Of a stretch of 6,136 bases of DNA, positions 1 through 6,136 are shown in pieces. Every line of letters starts with the position of its first letter. Positions within the stretch are counted from its first letter, which is position 1. A model generated the notes under the pieces. It saw only the letters and a list, made by a program, of their open reading frames with translations, was not told where the DNA came from and ran no database searches. The position numbers were made by a program, and so were the translations under genes. The stretch comes from an uncultured Chloroflexota bacterium (GTDB lineage Bacteria > Chloroflexota > Dehalococcoidia > UBA3495). The DNA is taken from NCBI GenBank assembly GCA_913052545.1, contig CAJXEF010000128.1:1-6136 (forward strand). The letters run 5' to 3'.

Positions 1-2
1 TT

Positions 3-569
3 TATGACGCCGATAGCGAGAGCGAATTAGATCGATTCTTCTTCGGGAGACAATCACAACGAGACGGCCTATGCATTTCTGATTATAGTCGGCCCAAAAG
101 TGATACAAATACCAGGGATTATGTTGCCATGTTCGCAACCACTATTGGACCTGATATCCGAGGGTTGGCCGATAAATGGCGAGATGAAGGGCGTTTTCTA
201 GACTCCCATATAGTCCAAGCATTGGCATTAGAATCCGCTGAAGCCTTTGCCGAGGTCCTGCACCAGCAAATCCGCCAAATGTGGGGCTTCGGAGACTCCT
301 CAAACATCACTAACTCGGAGCTATTCAGGGCTCAATACGGGGGCACAAGGTATTCTTTCGGTTATCCGGCCTGTCCTCGATTAGAAGACCAAGAAAAGCT
401 ATTCAAGCTCCTAGATGTCAACTCCAACATAGGCGTAGAGTTAACGGAAGGTTTTATGATGGATCCTGAGGGATCCGTTACTGCCCTGGTTTTCCATCAT
501 CCTGAAGCCAAATATTTTAATTTAAGCGAAAGGGATATAGAAAAGCTCGAACAAGATTCTAGATTTTAA
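3..569 (+). CDS. metH: Cobalamin-dependent methionine synthase, C-terminal activation domain (5' end outside window)
   Basis: The reading frame is open from the left edge, so this is the last 188 residues of a larger protein and not a small gene starting at the internal ATG at 129. It matches the AdoMet-binding activation domain of MetH, which supports reductive remethylation of oxidised cob(II)alamin in the cytoplasmic enzyme making methionine from homocysteine and methyl-THF. Fragment residues aligning to E. coli AdoMet or cobalamin contacts (numbering recalled) are kept: D27 in CISDY (D946), E80 in SAEAFAE (E1097), R116 in GGTR (R1134) and Y121 in FGYPACP (Y1139). Further family motifs are FFFGRQ near residue 12, WGFG at 94, LTEGFMMDP at 147 and HHPEAKYF at 165. 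The tail after the last motif is short, ending in LEQDSRF. The B12, folate and homocysteine domains would lie to the left. A stand-alone activation-domain protein is possible, because the upstream part cannot be seen. The fhs gene follows after 85 bases. Confidence 0.93.
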   Translation, partial: YDADSESELDRFFFGRQSQRDGLCISDYSRPKSDTNTRDYVAMFATTIGPDIRGLADKWRDEGRFLDSHIVQALALESAEAFAEVLHQQIRQMWGFGDSSNITNSELFRAQYGGTRYSFGYPACPRLEDQEKLFKLLDVNSNIGVELTEGFMMDPEGSVTALVFHHPEAKYFNLSERDIEKLEQDSRF

Positions 570-631
570 CTCGCTTATAACCGAAGAAGGTTGGATAATC
601 TGGGTGGTACGAGAGGAATAAACCCAAGGCT

Positions 632-651
632 ACCTAACCGTAACGGGAGGT
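632..651 (+). promoter_or_regulatory. Possible hairpin covering the fhs ribosome binding site
   Basis: ACCT (632-635) pairs with AGGT (648-651), and CCG (638-640) pairs with CGG (644-646) around a UAA loop, with a small AA/G internal loop between the two helices. The folded form buries the whole GGGAGG Shine-Dalgarno at 645-650. An alternative pairing of GGT and GGTA (603-609) with TACC and ACC (631-639, two-base bulge) would use the same left arm and free the ribosome binding site. This was seen by eye only. No known riboswitch class was recognised, and the stem is short, so chance is a real alternative. Confidence 0.3.
645..650 (+). promoter_or_regulatory. Ribosome binding site of fhs
   Basis: GGGAGG lies four bases before the ATG at 655 and fixes this start. 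The spacing is a little short but within the workable range. The family N-terminus (a PYGKYKAKI-like block about 20 residues in) agrees with this start. Confidence 0.75.
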
Positions 652-654
652 CTT

Positions 655-2289
655 ATGAAGCCCATTAGCGAAATAGCAAATTCCATAGGCTTAACGGAAG
701 ATTTCCTGATTCCCTATGGAAAATACAAAGCCAAAATCTCCCTTGATGCTTTGAAGGCCAAGGAAGGGAGCCCACAAGGTAAGTTAGTGGTCGTTACAGG
801 TATCACTCCAACCCCTGCGGGTGAAGGAAAAACTACCACAGCGGTCGGTCTAGTCCAGGGCATAGGCAAATTGGGGCGAACAACCGTTGCAACGTTGCGG
901 GAACCTACTCTGGGACCAATTTACGGAATCAAAGGTGGCGGAACGGGGGGTGGAAAGGCCAGAGTACTCCCAGAAGATGAAATTAACATACATTTTACTG
1001 GTGACGCCCACGCAGTAGCATCAGCTCATAACCTCTTGGCAGCATTGGTAGATAACGCGGTTTATAGAGGGCAAATTCCTAATATGGATTCAACAGGAAT
1101 CCAGTGGTCGCGGGTAACAGATGCCTCAGATAGGGCTCTTAGAGACATTGTCTCCGGTATCGGTGGCACAAATAACAGCCCTTTAAGGGAAACAAGGTTC
1201 GACATTGTATCAGCATCTGAGATAATGGCTATACTAGCCCTTTCTTCTGATTTGAAAGACCTTAGGAACAGGATATCTAACATTGTAGTTGGAACCACCC
1301 GTACAGGGGAACCGGTTACCGTTGAATCCTTGAACATAATCGGATCTCTCATGACAGTACTCCGACATACGATCATGCCTAACCTAGTGCAAACTCAGGA
1401 AGGACAACCAGCGCTAATTCATGCTGGCCCTTTCGGTAACATAGCCCATGGTTGTAATTCAATAATAGCCGACCGAATGGCGCTATCTTACGCTGATTTT
1501 GTGATTACAGAAGCAGGGTTTGGGTCAGACCTGGGTTTTGAAAAGTTTATGCACATCAAAGCACGCCAAAGTGGCCTAACACCCAGCGCAGTGGTATTGG
1601 TAGCTTCCGCTCGAGCACTAAAATATCATGGGGGTGTAGCGCGTAGAAATTTGGAACAACCTAATCCAGATGCAGTGACAGCAGGAGGACCTAACTTAGC
1701 ACACCACATCAATATCATCAAAGGATTTGGATTACCTGCAGTCGTAGCTATAAACAGGTTCGGACAAGATACTAAAGAAGAGCTGAATGCGGTAGCCAAA
1801 ATAGCCCAAGACGCCGGTGCGTCTGACGCAGTGGAGTCAACCGGTTTTACGAATGGCGGGCAAGGCATGACAGATTTGGCAAGCTCAGTGATTAAAGCTA
1901 CAGAAGCTGATTCAAAAATAGAATACGCGTATGATTTGGATGCCAGTGTAGAAGACAAGGTATTGTCTTTAGCTAAAAAAATATACGCAGCAGCCGAGGT
2001 TAACTGGTCTCCAGAAGCCAGACGTAGATTAAGATACTTTGAATCCCAAGGTTGGGGAAACTTACCAATTTGCATGGCAAAGACACATTTATCTATTTCC
2101 CACGATCCCACTAAGAAGGGACTCCCTTCTGACTACGCTTTCCCTATAGCAGATATAAGAGCATCCGTAGGGGCAGGGTTTTTATACACTTTAGCCGGAA
2201 GGATCGAAACGTTACCCGGGTTACCTTCACATCCAAGAGCACTCGACATGGATGTCAACGAAGCAGGGGAAATAATCGGTTTCGAATAA
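655..2289 (+). CDS. fhs: Formate-tetrahydrofolate ligase (10-formyl-THF synthetase)
   Basis: This cytoplasmic enzyme condenses formate, ATP and THF to 10-formyl-THF, the entry of formate into the folate pool for purines, fMet-tRNA and, in some anaerobes, the methyl branch of acetyl-CoA synthesis. It is a complete 544-residue protein, slightly shorter than the usual 555-560. Family blocks in order are PYGKYKAKI (20-29), the P-loop TPAGEGKTTT (53-62), REPTLGP (82-88), the glycine-rich GIKGGGTGGGK (91-101), NIHFTGD (111-117), the second signature VASARALKYHGG (316-327), AINRF (365-369), YESQGWGNLP-like block FESQGWGNLP (462-471) and TLPGLPSHP (519-527). The P-loop Lys and the REP arginine are intact. 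Two places differ from the common consensus: GGAAGGGY reads GGGTGGGK, and the pterin-stacking Trp (W412 of the Moorella enzyme, as recalled) appears to be F398, while the partner Phe (F384) is kept as F369. The product is clear, but it belongs to a divergent branch. It sits directly after metH, consistent with shared one-carbon metabolism. Confidence 0.96.
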   Translation: MKPISEIANSIGLTEDFLIPYGKYKAKISLDALKAKEGSPQGKLVVVTGITPTPAGEGKTTTAVGLVQGIGKLGRTTVATLREPTLGPIYGIKGGGTGGGKARVLPEDEINIHFTGDAHAVASAHNLLAALVDNAVYRGQIPNMDSTGIQWSRVTDASDRALRDIVSGIGGTNNSPLRETRFDIVSASEIMAILALSSDLKDLRNRISNIVVGTTRTGEPVTVESLNIIGSLMTVLRHTIMPNLVQTQEGQPALIHAGPFGNIAHGCNSIIADRMALSYADFVITEAGFGSDLGFEKFMHIKARQSGLTPSAVVLVASARALKYHGGVARRNLEQPNPDAVTAGGPNLAHHINIIKGFGLPAVVAINRFGQDTKEELNAVAKIAQDAGASDAVESTGFTNGGQGMTDLASSVIKATEADSKIEYAYDLDASVEDKVLSLAKKIYAAAEVNWSPEARRRLRYFESQGWGNLPICMAKTHLSISHDPTKKGLPSDYAFPIADIRASVGAGFLYTLAGRIETLPGLPSHPRALDMDVNEAGEIIGFE

Positions 2290-2352
2290 GGTGTATCTAT
2301 CATCAAGGTAACATGAGTTAAATCACAGGGATGCGACAAACTGATATTTAAT

Positions 2353-3627
2353 ATGACTTACGTTATTCACTCAGACATAGAACAAGAAGGGTTGTTAGCG
2401 GGCCTCAAGGTCATCGACCTCACCCAATACATAGCCGGACCTTATTGCACCAAGCTATTAGCTACGTTAGGTGCTGAAGTAATTAAGATAGAGCGGCCCG
2501 GAACGGGTGACCCTATGCGATACGTGGGGCCGTCGTTAGATGAAGCCAGAACTGTCGACCACGCCTCGACCCAATTTTCAGGTGAAACAGGCGCGTGGTT
2601 TTTGTATTTGAACACATCAAAAAAAAGTCTAGTTTTAGACCTAAAAACCCCCCAAGGCTATGAAGCATTGGTTAAATTGATACAATCTGCAGATATATTA
2701 ATAGAAAATTTTGCTCCCGGGGTGATGGACCGATTAGGATTGAGTTATAAACATTTGCAATCCAATAATCCCAAGCTAGTAATGACTTCAATTTCCAATT
2801 TTGGTCAATCAGGACCATATAAAAATTGGAAGGCTTCTGAAATCAATCTCTACGCCGCCGGTGGCTTAATGAACATTACCGGTGAACCGGAAGAAGAACC
2901 ATTGAAAGAAGGTGCCCCACTTGCTCAATTAGGCGCAGGACAAAACGCCATGGTTGCCACTTTATCAGCCCTGGCATATGCAGAGGATTACGGTGAAGGT
3001 CAACACATCGACATATCTATAGCAGAGTATGCTACCAATATTCTAGAAAACGCTCTAATGCAATACAGCTACTCTGGAGTCGAGTATTCGCGCGTAGGGA
3101 ATAGAGGGTACGGGAGAGCAGCCTGGGGGATCTACCCATGCCAAGATGGATACGTTGGGATAATTGCCGGTCCAGACCAACGCTGGCCTCAAGTATCCCG
3201 GATAATGGACAGAGAAGAACTAGCAGACCCAAGGTTCGAATCACGTCAAGGGCGCCTGATCAATGCTGACGAAGTAGATGCATTGATGCTTCCCTGGTTA
3301 TTGGAGCATGATAAAGTAGATATTTTTAAAGCAGGACAGGATGAAGGTCTTGGATTCGCTTACGTAGCCTCTATGCAAGATATTCTAGAAATGGAACAAC
3401 TAGAAGCACGAGATTACTTTGTAACCATAGATCATCCTCGAGCAGGTAAATTAAAATATCCAGGGGCGCCTATAAGCCCGCAATTAAATAATGGATCAAG
3501 TTCAGGGCATAACTCCGCCTGGGTGTACCGACCAGCCCCACTTTTGGGAGAACACTCCATAGAATTACTGGGACAACTGGGCTACAGCGTCAATGAAATC
3601 AATCAAATAAGATCTAACAACAGCTAG
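2353..3627 (+). CDS. CaiB/BaiF family III CoA-transferase, subunit lacking the catalytic Asp
   Basis: Family III transferases move CoA between acyl-CoAs and carboxylic acids as intertwined dimers in the cytoplasm. Recognisable blocks are GLKVIDLTQYIAGPYC (17-32), GAEVIKIERPGTGDPMR (40-56, the CoA-binding arginine region), ADILIENFAPG (113-123), NFGQSGP (149-155), GGLMNITGEP (170-179), GEGQHIDISIAE (214-225) and PAPLLGEH (394-401). Length, 424 aa, is usual. By spacing against formyl-CoA transferase (E140 to D169, 29 residues), E163 matches E140, but the Asp nucleophile site is Gln192 (in PLAQLGAG). Alone it should therefore not form the aspartyl-CoA intermediate. The next gene starts 3 bases later and keeps the Asp, suggesting a heteromer. 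The ATG at 2353 has no clear Shine-Dalgarno; the frame closes upstream at a TGA (2314-2316), and no better start lies between. The gap to fhs is 63 bases. An A8 run (2619-2626) and a C6 run (2648-2653) fall inside the gene, yet the frame is intact. The substrate cannot be told from sequence. Confidence 0.9.
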   Translation: MTYVIHSDIEQEGLLAGLKVIDLTQYIAGPYCTKLLATLGAEVIKIERPGTGDPMRYVGPSLDEARTVDHASTQFSGETGAWFLYLNTSKKSLVLDLKTPQGYEALVKLIQSADILIENFAPGVMDRLGLSYKHLQSNNPKLVMTSISNFGQSGPYKNWKASEINLYAAGGLMNITGEPEEEPLKEGAPLAQLGAGQNAMVATLSALAYAEDYGEGQHIDISIAEYATNILENALMQYSYSGVEYSRVGNRGYGRAAWGIYPCQDGYVGIIAGPDQRWPQVSRIMDREELADPRFESRQGRLINADEVDALMLPWLLEHDKVDIFKAGQDEGLGFAYVASMQDILEMEQLEARDYFVTIDHPRAGKLKYPGAPISPQLNNGSSSGHNSAWVYRPAPLLGEHSIELLGQLGYSVNEINQIRSNNS

Positions 3628-3630
3628 CTT

Positions 3631-4905
3631 ATGGATAAATCACAACCCTTGAAAAACATCCGAATCTTGGATCTTTCCCGAATTTGGGCAGGCCCTTACT
3701 GCACCAAATTAATGGCCGATATGGGAGCAGAAGTAATCAAGATGGAATCTTTACGGGTATACGACTCCCATAGAGGTCCGGTTAATCCTGCCAGAGGTGT
3801 CGTATCCTACCCAGATGCAGAGCCTGGAGAAGAACCCTGGAATAGGAACGGATGGTTCAATTGTTTACACATGAGCAAATACGGTATCACTCTAGAATTA
3901 ACAGAACAATCAGGAAGAGATACCTTTGAGCAATTGGTATCTATCAGTGATGTAGTTATCGAGAATTTCCGTCAAGGCAGTTTAGAACGGTTAGGATACC
4001 CCTATTCCGCATTGAAGGAGGTTCGCCCCGATTTGATTTACGTCTCTATGCCTGCTTTTGGGAATAGCGGACCCTGGCAGAAATATGTCGCCTATGGTAT
4101 TGGGCAAGAGCAATTATCCGGAATGGCGCATATGACTGGCTATTTAAATGATGGACCAATGAAATCCGGTATAAACCATGGAGATCCTATCACGGGATCT
4201 CACGCTGCAGGAGTGCTCCTTGCTGCTCTCCGACTTAGGCGACGGACCGGCCAGGGGATGTTCATCGACGTGTCTCAGCAAGAATCCGCTGTAGCCCTAA
4301 TTGGCGGTCCTATTTTAGCTTACCAAATGACAGGTCAAGAACCGGAGAGAATAGGGAATAGGTCTCCTCACATGGCTCCACACAATTCCTATCCATGTGA
4401 AGGTGAAGACAGATGGGTTACCATAGCTGTGAAGAATGATCACGAATGGAGATTACTTGCGACATTAATGGAAGCTAAACACCTGGCTAGCGATCCTCGA
4501 TTTTCAACAACGGAATCCAGATTAGCCCACCAGGATCAACTCGACGAATTGATCAAAATATGGACCGCCAGCAAAGATGCATACAGAGTCACTGAACAAC
4601 TTCAAAATCTAGGGATAGCGGCTATGCCAGTATTCCGGGGACCTGATCTACTGGAGAACCCTCACTACAGAGATAGAGGGACCTTTGTAGAAGTAAATCA
4701 TCGACAAGTTGGACCAAAAATGTATCCTGGCATGCCTTGGAAAATGTCCCAAACCCCTGGTTTAGTCCACTGGCCAGCCCCAACCTTAGGAGAACATAAC
4801 TACCAGATATATCATGAGTTACTCGGGCTATCTACAAGCGAAATTAGCAACCTTGAACAATCCGGTGTTATTGGAACCAAGCCAACCGGTTCGAGGATCA
4901 TTTAA
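3631..4905 (+). CDS. CaiB/BaiF family III CoA-transferase, subunit with the catalytic Asp
   Basis: This is a second family III CoA-transferase, a paralogue of the preceding gene and also 424 aa. Shared blocks are LKNIRILDLSRIWAGPYCTK (7-26), MGAEVIKMES (31-40), SDVVIENFRQGSLERLG (106-122), PAFGNSGP (141-148), TGQGMFIDVSQQE (206-218) and WPAPTLGEH (381-389). The expected nucleophile is present as D185 in NHGDPITG, at the spacing seen in formyl-CoA transferase (G156 sits where that enzyme has E140). The GDPMR stretch that follows the IKIE motif in its partner is replaced by a different, longer segment (VYDSHRGP, then a PGEEPW-containing insert near 65-70), so CoA or substrate contacts differ. 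Its ATG follows the upstream stop by only 3 bases without a good Shine-Dalgarno, pointing to translational coupling and a stoichiometric pair. Known heteromeric pairs in this family include succinyl-CoA:benzylsuccinate transferase (BbsEF) and succinyl-CoA:malate transferase (SmtAB) of Chloroflexus. The real substrate is unknown. Confidence 0.9.
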   Translation: MDKSQPLKNIRILDLSRIWAGPYCTKLMADMGAEVIKMESLRVYDSHRGPVNPARGVVSYPDAEPGEEPWNRNGWFNCLHMSKYGITLELTEQSGRDTFEQLVSISDVVIENFRQGSLERLGYPYSALKEVRPDLIYVSMPAFGNSGPWQKYVAYGIGQEQLSGMAHMTGYLNDGPMKSGINHGDPITGSHAAGVLLAALRLRRRTGQGMFIDVSQQESAVALIGGPILAYQMTGQEPERIGNRSPHMAPHNSYPCEGEDRWVTIAVKNDHEWRLLATLMEAKHLASDPRFSTTESRLAHQDQLDELIKIWTASKDAYRVTEQLQNLGIAAMPVFRGPDLLENPHYRDRGTFVEVNHRQVGPKMYPGMPWKMSQTPGLVHWPAPTLGEHNYQIYHELLGLSTSEISNLEQSGVIGTKPTGSRII

Positions 4906-4930
4906 ATAACGGACACCTAAGATCAAGAGG

Positions 4931-4936
4931 TATAAT
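4931..4936 (+). promoter_or_regulatory. Possible -10 element before the crotonase gene
   Basis: A perfect TATAAT lies 25 bases before the TTG start, in the 56-base gap after the second CoA-transferase. A transcript starting near 4943 would just include the Shine-Dalgarno. No convincing -35 box is visible at 16-18 bases upstream (AACGGA-like sequence there), and there is no TGn extension. It could be an internal promoter or a chance match in AT-rich spacer. Confidence 0.3.
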
Positions 4937-4949
4937 ATCCCCATAAAAT

Positions 4950-4954
4950 GGAGG
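4950..4954 (+). promoter_or_regulatory. Ribosome binding site fixing a TTG start
   Basis: GGAGG ends seven bases before the TTG at 4962, ideal spacing. The ATG overlapping it at 4948 is in another frame. This is the strongest Shine-Dalgarno in the window and is what supports the non-ATG start. Confidence 0.8.
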
Positions 4955-4961
4955 CGGAATT

Positions 4962-5726
4962 TTGCAAGAAAAAGAAGCGCTTTACGATATTAAAGACGGT
5001 ATAGCATACATTACATTAAATCGACCAGAGAAATTGAATGCAATTGACCCGGCAATGCGGCAACTCCTGTGGGATGCTTTCCAAGATGTGAAACATAACC
5101 CTGAAGTCCGCTGCGCAATAGTTACAGGTAACGGCAGAGCTTTCTCGACCGGGCATGATCTGGTTGCAATGGCCGCTGCCAGGGCTAATGAAGGCCCCAG
5201 CACAGGAGATCTGTATATTGTACAGGCGAATATCTGGAAACCTATAATTGCAGCTATTAACGGCATCTGCCTAGCTCAAGGCTGTGGGATAGCCCTTGGA
5301 AGCGATATAAGGGTAGCCTCGAGTGAAGCCCAATTTGGGTGGCCTCAAGTAAAACGAGGCATCTCATCTGTTAGTGGTCCGGCATTATTAGCCCAGGTGG
5401 TACCACGTAATATTGCTTTTGAAATCCTTTTTACTGGTGAGTTCATTGATGCTAATCGGGCGCACGAACTAATGTTAGTTAATCATGTAGTTGCTCCTGA
5501 AGAGGTAATGGCCAAAGCAGAGGAAATAGCCCGAAAAATCGTGGCTAATGCACCTTTGTCAGTTGGAGCAATCAAAGAAGCATCTATGCTAGGAGCATCA
5601 ATGGACTTGGAAAATCGGGTTGCGTTTGCCCAGACCAAACGCGATTTGATTCTACATACCCAAGACGCTGCTGAAGGAGTCAAGGCGTTTTCGGAGAAGA
5701 GAGCACCTATCTGGACAGGTAAGTAG
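4962..5726 (+). CDS. Crotonase-superfamily protein (enoyl-CoA hydratase/isomerase family), non-canonical active site
   Basis: This is a 254-residue crotonase-fold protein, the usual size for a soluble hexamer or trimer subunit acting on acyl-CoA thioesters. Visible blocks are ITLNRPEKLNAID (17-29), GNGRAFSTGHDL (56-67, first oxyanion-hole strand), PIIAAINGICLAQGCGIAL (94-112, second oxyanion strand), SDIRVAS (114-120), AQFGWPQV (123-130), and a C-terminal EGVKAFSEKRAPIWTGK (238-254) typical of the family. Aligned without gaps to rat mitochondrial hydratase, catalytic E144 falls on G109, E164 falls on Q129, and oxyanion G141 falls on Q106. Both acid/base glutamates are thus absent, so ordinary hydration of enoyl-CoA is doubtful. 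Isomerase, hydrolase, lyase or decarboxylase chemistry, as elsewhere in the superfamily, is open. Translation begins at TTG after a strong Shine-Dalgarno. It lies 56 bases after the CoA-transferase pair on the same strand and probably acts on the CoA ester they make. Confidence 0.9.
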   Translation: MQEKEALYDIKDGIAYITLNRPEKLNAIDPAMRQLLWDAFQDVKHNPEVRCAIVTGNGRAFSTGHDLVAMAAARANEGPSTGDLYIVQANIWKPIIAAINGICLAQGCGIALGSDIRVASSEAQFGWPQVKRGISSVSGPALLAQVVPRNIAFEILFTGEFIDANRAHELMLVNHVVAPEEVMAKAEEIARKIVANAPLSVGAIKEASMLGASMDLENRVAFAQTKRDLILHTQDAAEGVKAFSEKRAPIWTGK

Positions 5727-5756
5727 CTGAACCCTCACTAGGCCGAAAGATCTAAT

Positions 5757-6136
5757 TTAAAGACCTATAAAAGCACGTGCATTTTCACCGAGGATCCGTT
5801 CTTTATCAGCCCCGGGTAACGGCAGATCCTCGATGAACTTAGCATCTTCGGCCATATCAGCCAAAGGGAAATCAGTACCGAAGCAAACCTTATCGGATCC
5901 GTGCTTATTTACTATCTCCAACATGGTACGTTCACCTACTTCTTTTAACGCCGGTGGCCAGGTAGTATCTATCAATATGTTTGGTTGCCCGATCAACTCG
6001 CGTTCGGCTTCATCCAGCATATAAAAACCACCAAGATGGAGAGCCACAACTTTCATTTTCGGGAATTTCTCTATCATCTTCCTGATTCTACTCGGATCAG
6101 CCCATACAGTTTCCCCGGGTTTAGTGTGAGACCAAC
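5757..6136 (-). CDS. Amidohydrolase family 2 protein, C-terminal half (5' end outside window)
   Basis: The reverse-strand frame is open to the right edge; 125 residues are visible, so the ATG at 6077 is internal. It belongs to the metal-dependent TIM-barrel amidohydrolase-2 group (ACMSD, resorcylate decarboxylase and oxalomesaconate hydratase relatives), which hydrolyse, hydrate or decarboxylate organic acids. Fragment landmarks are H3 in WSHTKPG (likely strand-5 metal ligand), the ADPSRI segment followed by KFPKMKVVALHLGG with H33 (likely strand-6 ligand), NILIDTT at 52-58, and DKVCFGTDFP with D88 (the conserved metal or catalytic Asp of strand 8). It ends with the usual helix and ERILGENARAFIGL tail. 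Motifs look intact, so the visible half appears functional. Around 130-160 residues, including the N-terminal metal-binding HxH region, should lie to the right. It converges on the crotonase gene with 30 bases between stops; no clear terminator is visible there. The reaction cannot be assigned. Confidence 0.87.
   Translation of the reverse strand, partial: WSHTKPGETVWADPSRIRKMIEKFPKMKVVALHLGGFYMLDEAERELIGQPNILIDTTWPPALKEVGERTMLEIVNKHGSDKVCFGTDFPLADMAEDAKFIEDLPLPGADKERILGENARAFIGL

Noticed and set aside
461..476. GGATCC-TGAG-GGATCC perfect stem-loop that could be a terminator
   Set aside because: It lies inside metH, codes for the conserved MDPEGS stretch, and has no T run after it. Chance codon use explains it.
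129..569. A separate 146-residue gene starting at the ATG at 129
   Set aside because: The same frame is open to the left edge, and residues before this Met (FFFGRQ, CISDY) are conserved parts of the MetH activation domain.
594..599. GATAAT as a -10 promoter box for fhs
   Set aside because: The sequence 17 bases upstream (TCGCTT) is not a usable -35, and the match is expected by chance in such spacer.
602..610. GGGTGGTAC in the fhs leader, identical to the core of T-box antiterminators
   Set aside because: A TGGG/CCCA helix (601-604 with 623-626) can form, but the second antiterminator helix does not. Only about 32 bases separate the motif from the metH stop, too few for the specifier stem, and fhs is not a usual T-box target.
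1062..2339. Reverse-strand open frames across fhs and similar ones across the other genes
   Set aside because: They lie opposite well-conserved coding sequence, show no family motifs, and lack ribosome binding sites.
2619..2653. A8 and C6 runs in the first CoA-transferase as a frameshift site
   Set aside because: The protein stays in frame with family motifs on both sides, and no alternative-frame extension looks meaningful.
2353..4905. Formyl-CoA:oxalate transferase (frc) releasing formate for the neighbouring fhs
   Set aside because: Tempting by position, but the first protein lacks the catalytic Asp, the formyl-CoA transferase Gln17 site reads I28 and W19 in the two proteins, and no oxalyl-CoA decarboxylase is present.

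Overview
This is a bacterial window of moderate, slightly AT-leaning composition (GC in the mid-40s percent by eye). It carries six protein genes, two of them cut by the window edges. I see no RNA gene, mobile element, CRISPR array or long repeat. The gene mix (B12-dependent methionine synthase, formate-THF ligase, a CaiB/BaiF CoA-transferase pair, a crotonase-fold enzyme and an amidohydrolase-2 protein) resembles an environmental heterotroph. A Chloroflexota/Dehalococcoidia-like lineage is my best guess, but it is only an inference from gene content.

Left part (3-2289): one-carbon metabolism. The window opens inside the last domain of cobalamin-dependent methionine synthase (metH activation domain). 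After an 85-base gap comes a full formate-tetrahydrofolate ligase (fhs), which loads formate onto THF. MetH uses the methyl-THF end of the same pool. The short leader before fhs can fold so that it hides the ribosome binding site.

Middle part (2353-5726): an acyl-CoA module of unknown substrate. Two family III CoA-transferases of identical length (424 aa) lie 3 bases apart, followed by a TTG-started crotonase-superfamily protein. By motif spacing, the first transferase has Gln where the family has its catalytic Asp, while the second keeps the Asp. This suggests a heteromeric enzyme with one nucleophile-bearing subunit. The crotonase has lost both glutamates used by classical enoyl-CoA hydratases, so 'hydratase' is a family name here and not a safe function. 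A CoA-transfer step followed by a crotonase-type step on the acyl-CoA is the natural reading.

Right part (5757-6136): the C-terminal half of an amidohydrolase-2 family protein on the opposite strand, converging on the crotonase with a 30-base gap. It may act on the same class of organic acids, but its opposite orientation means that it is not in the same operon.
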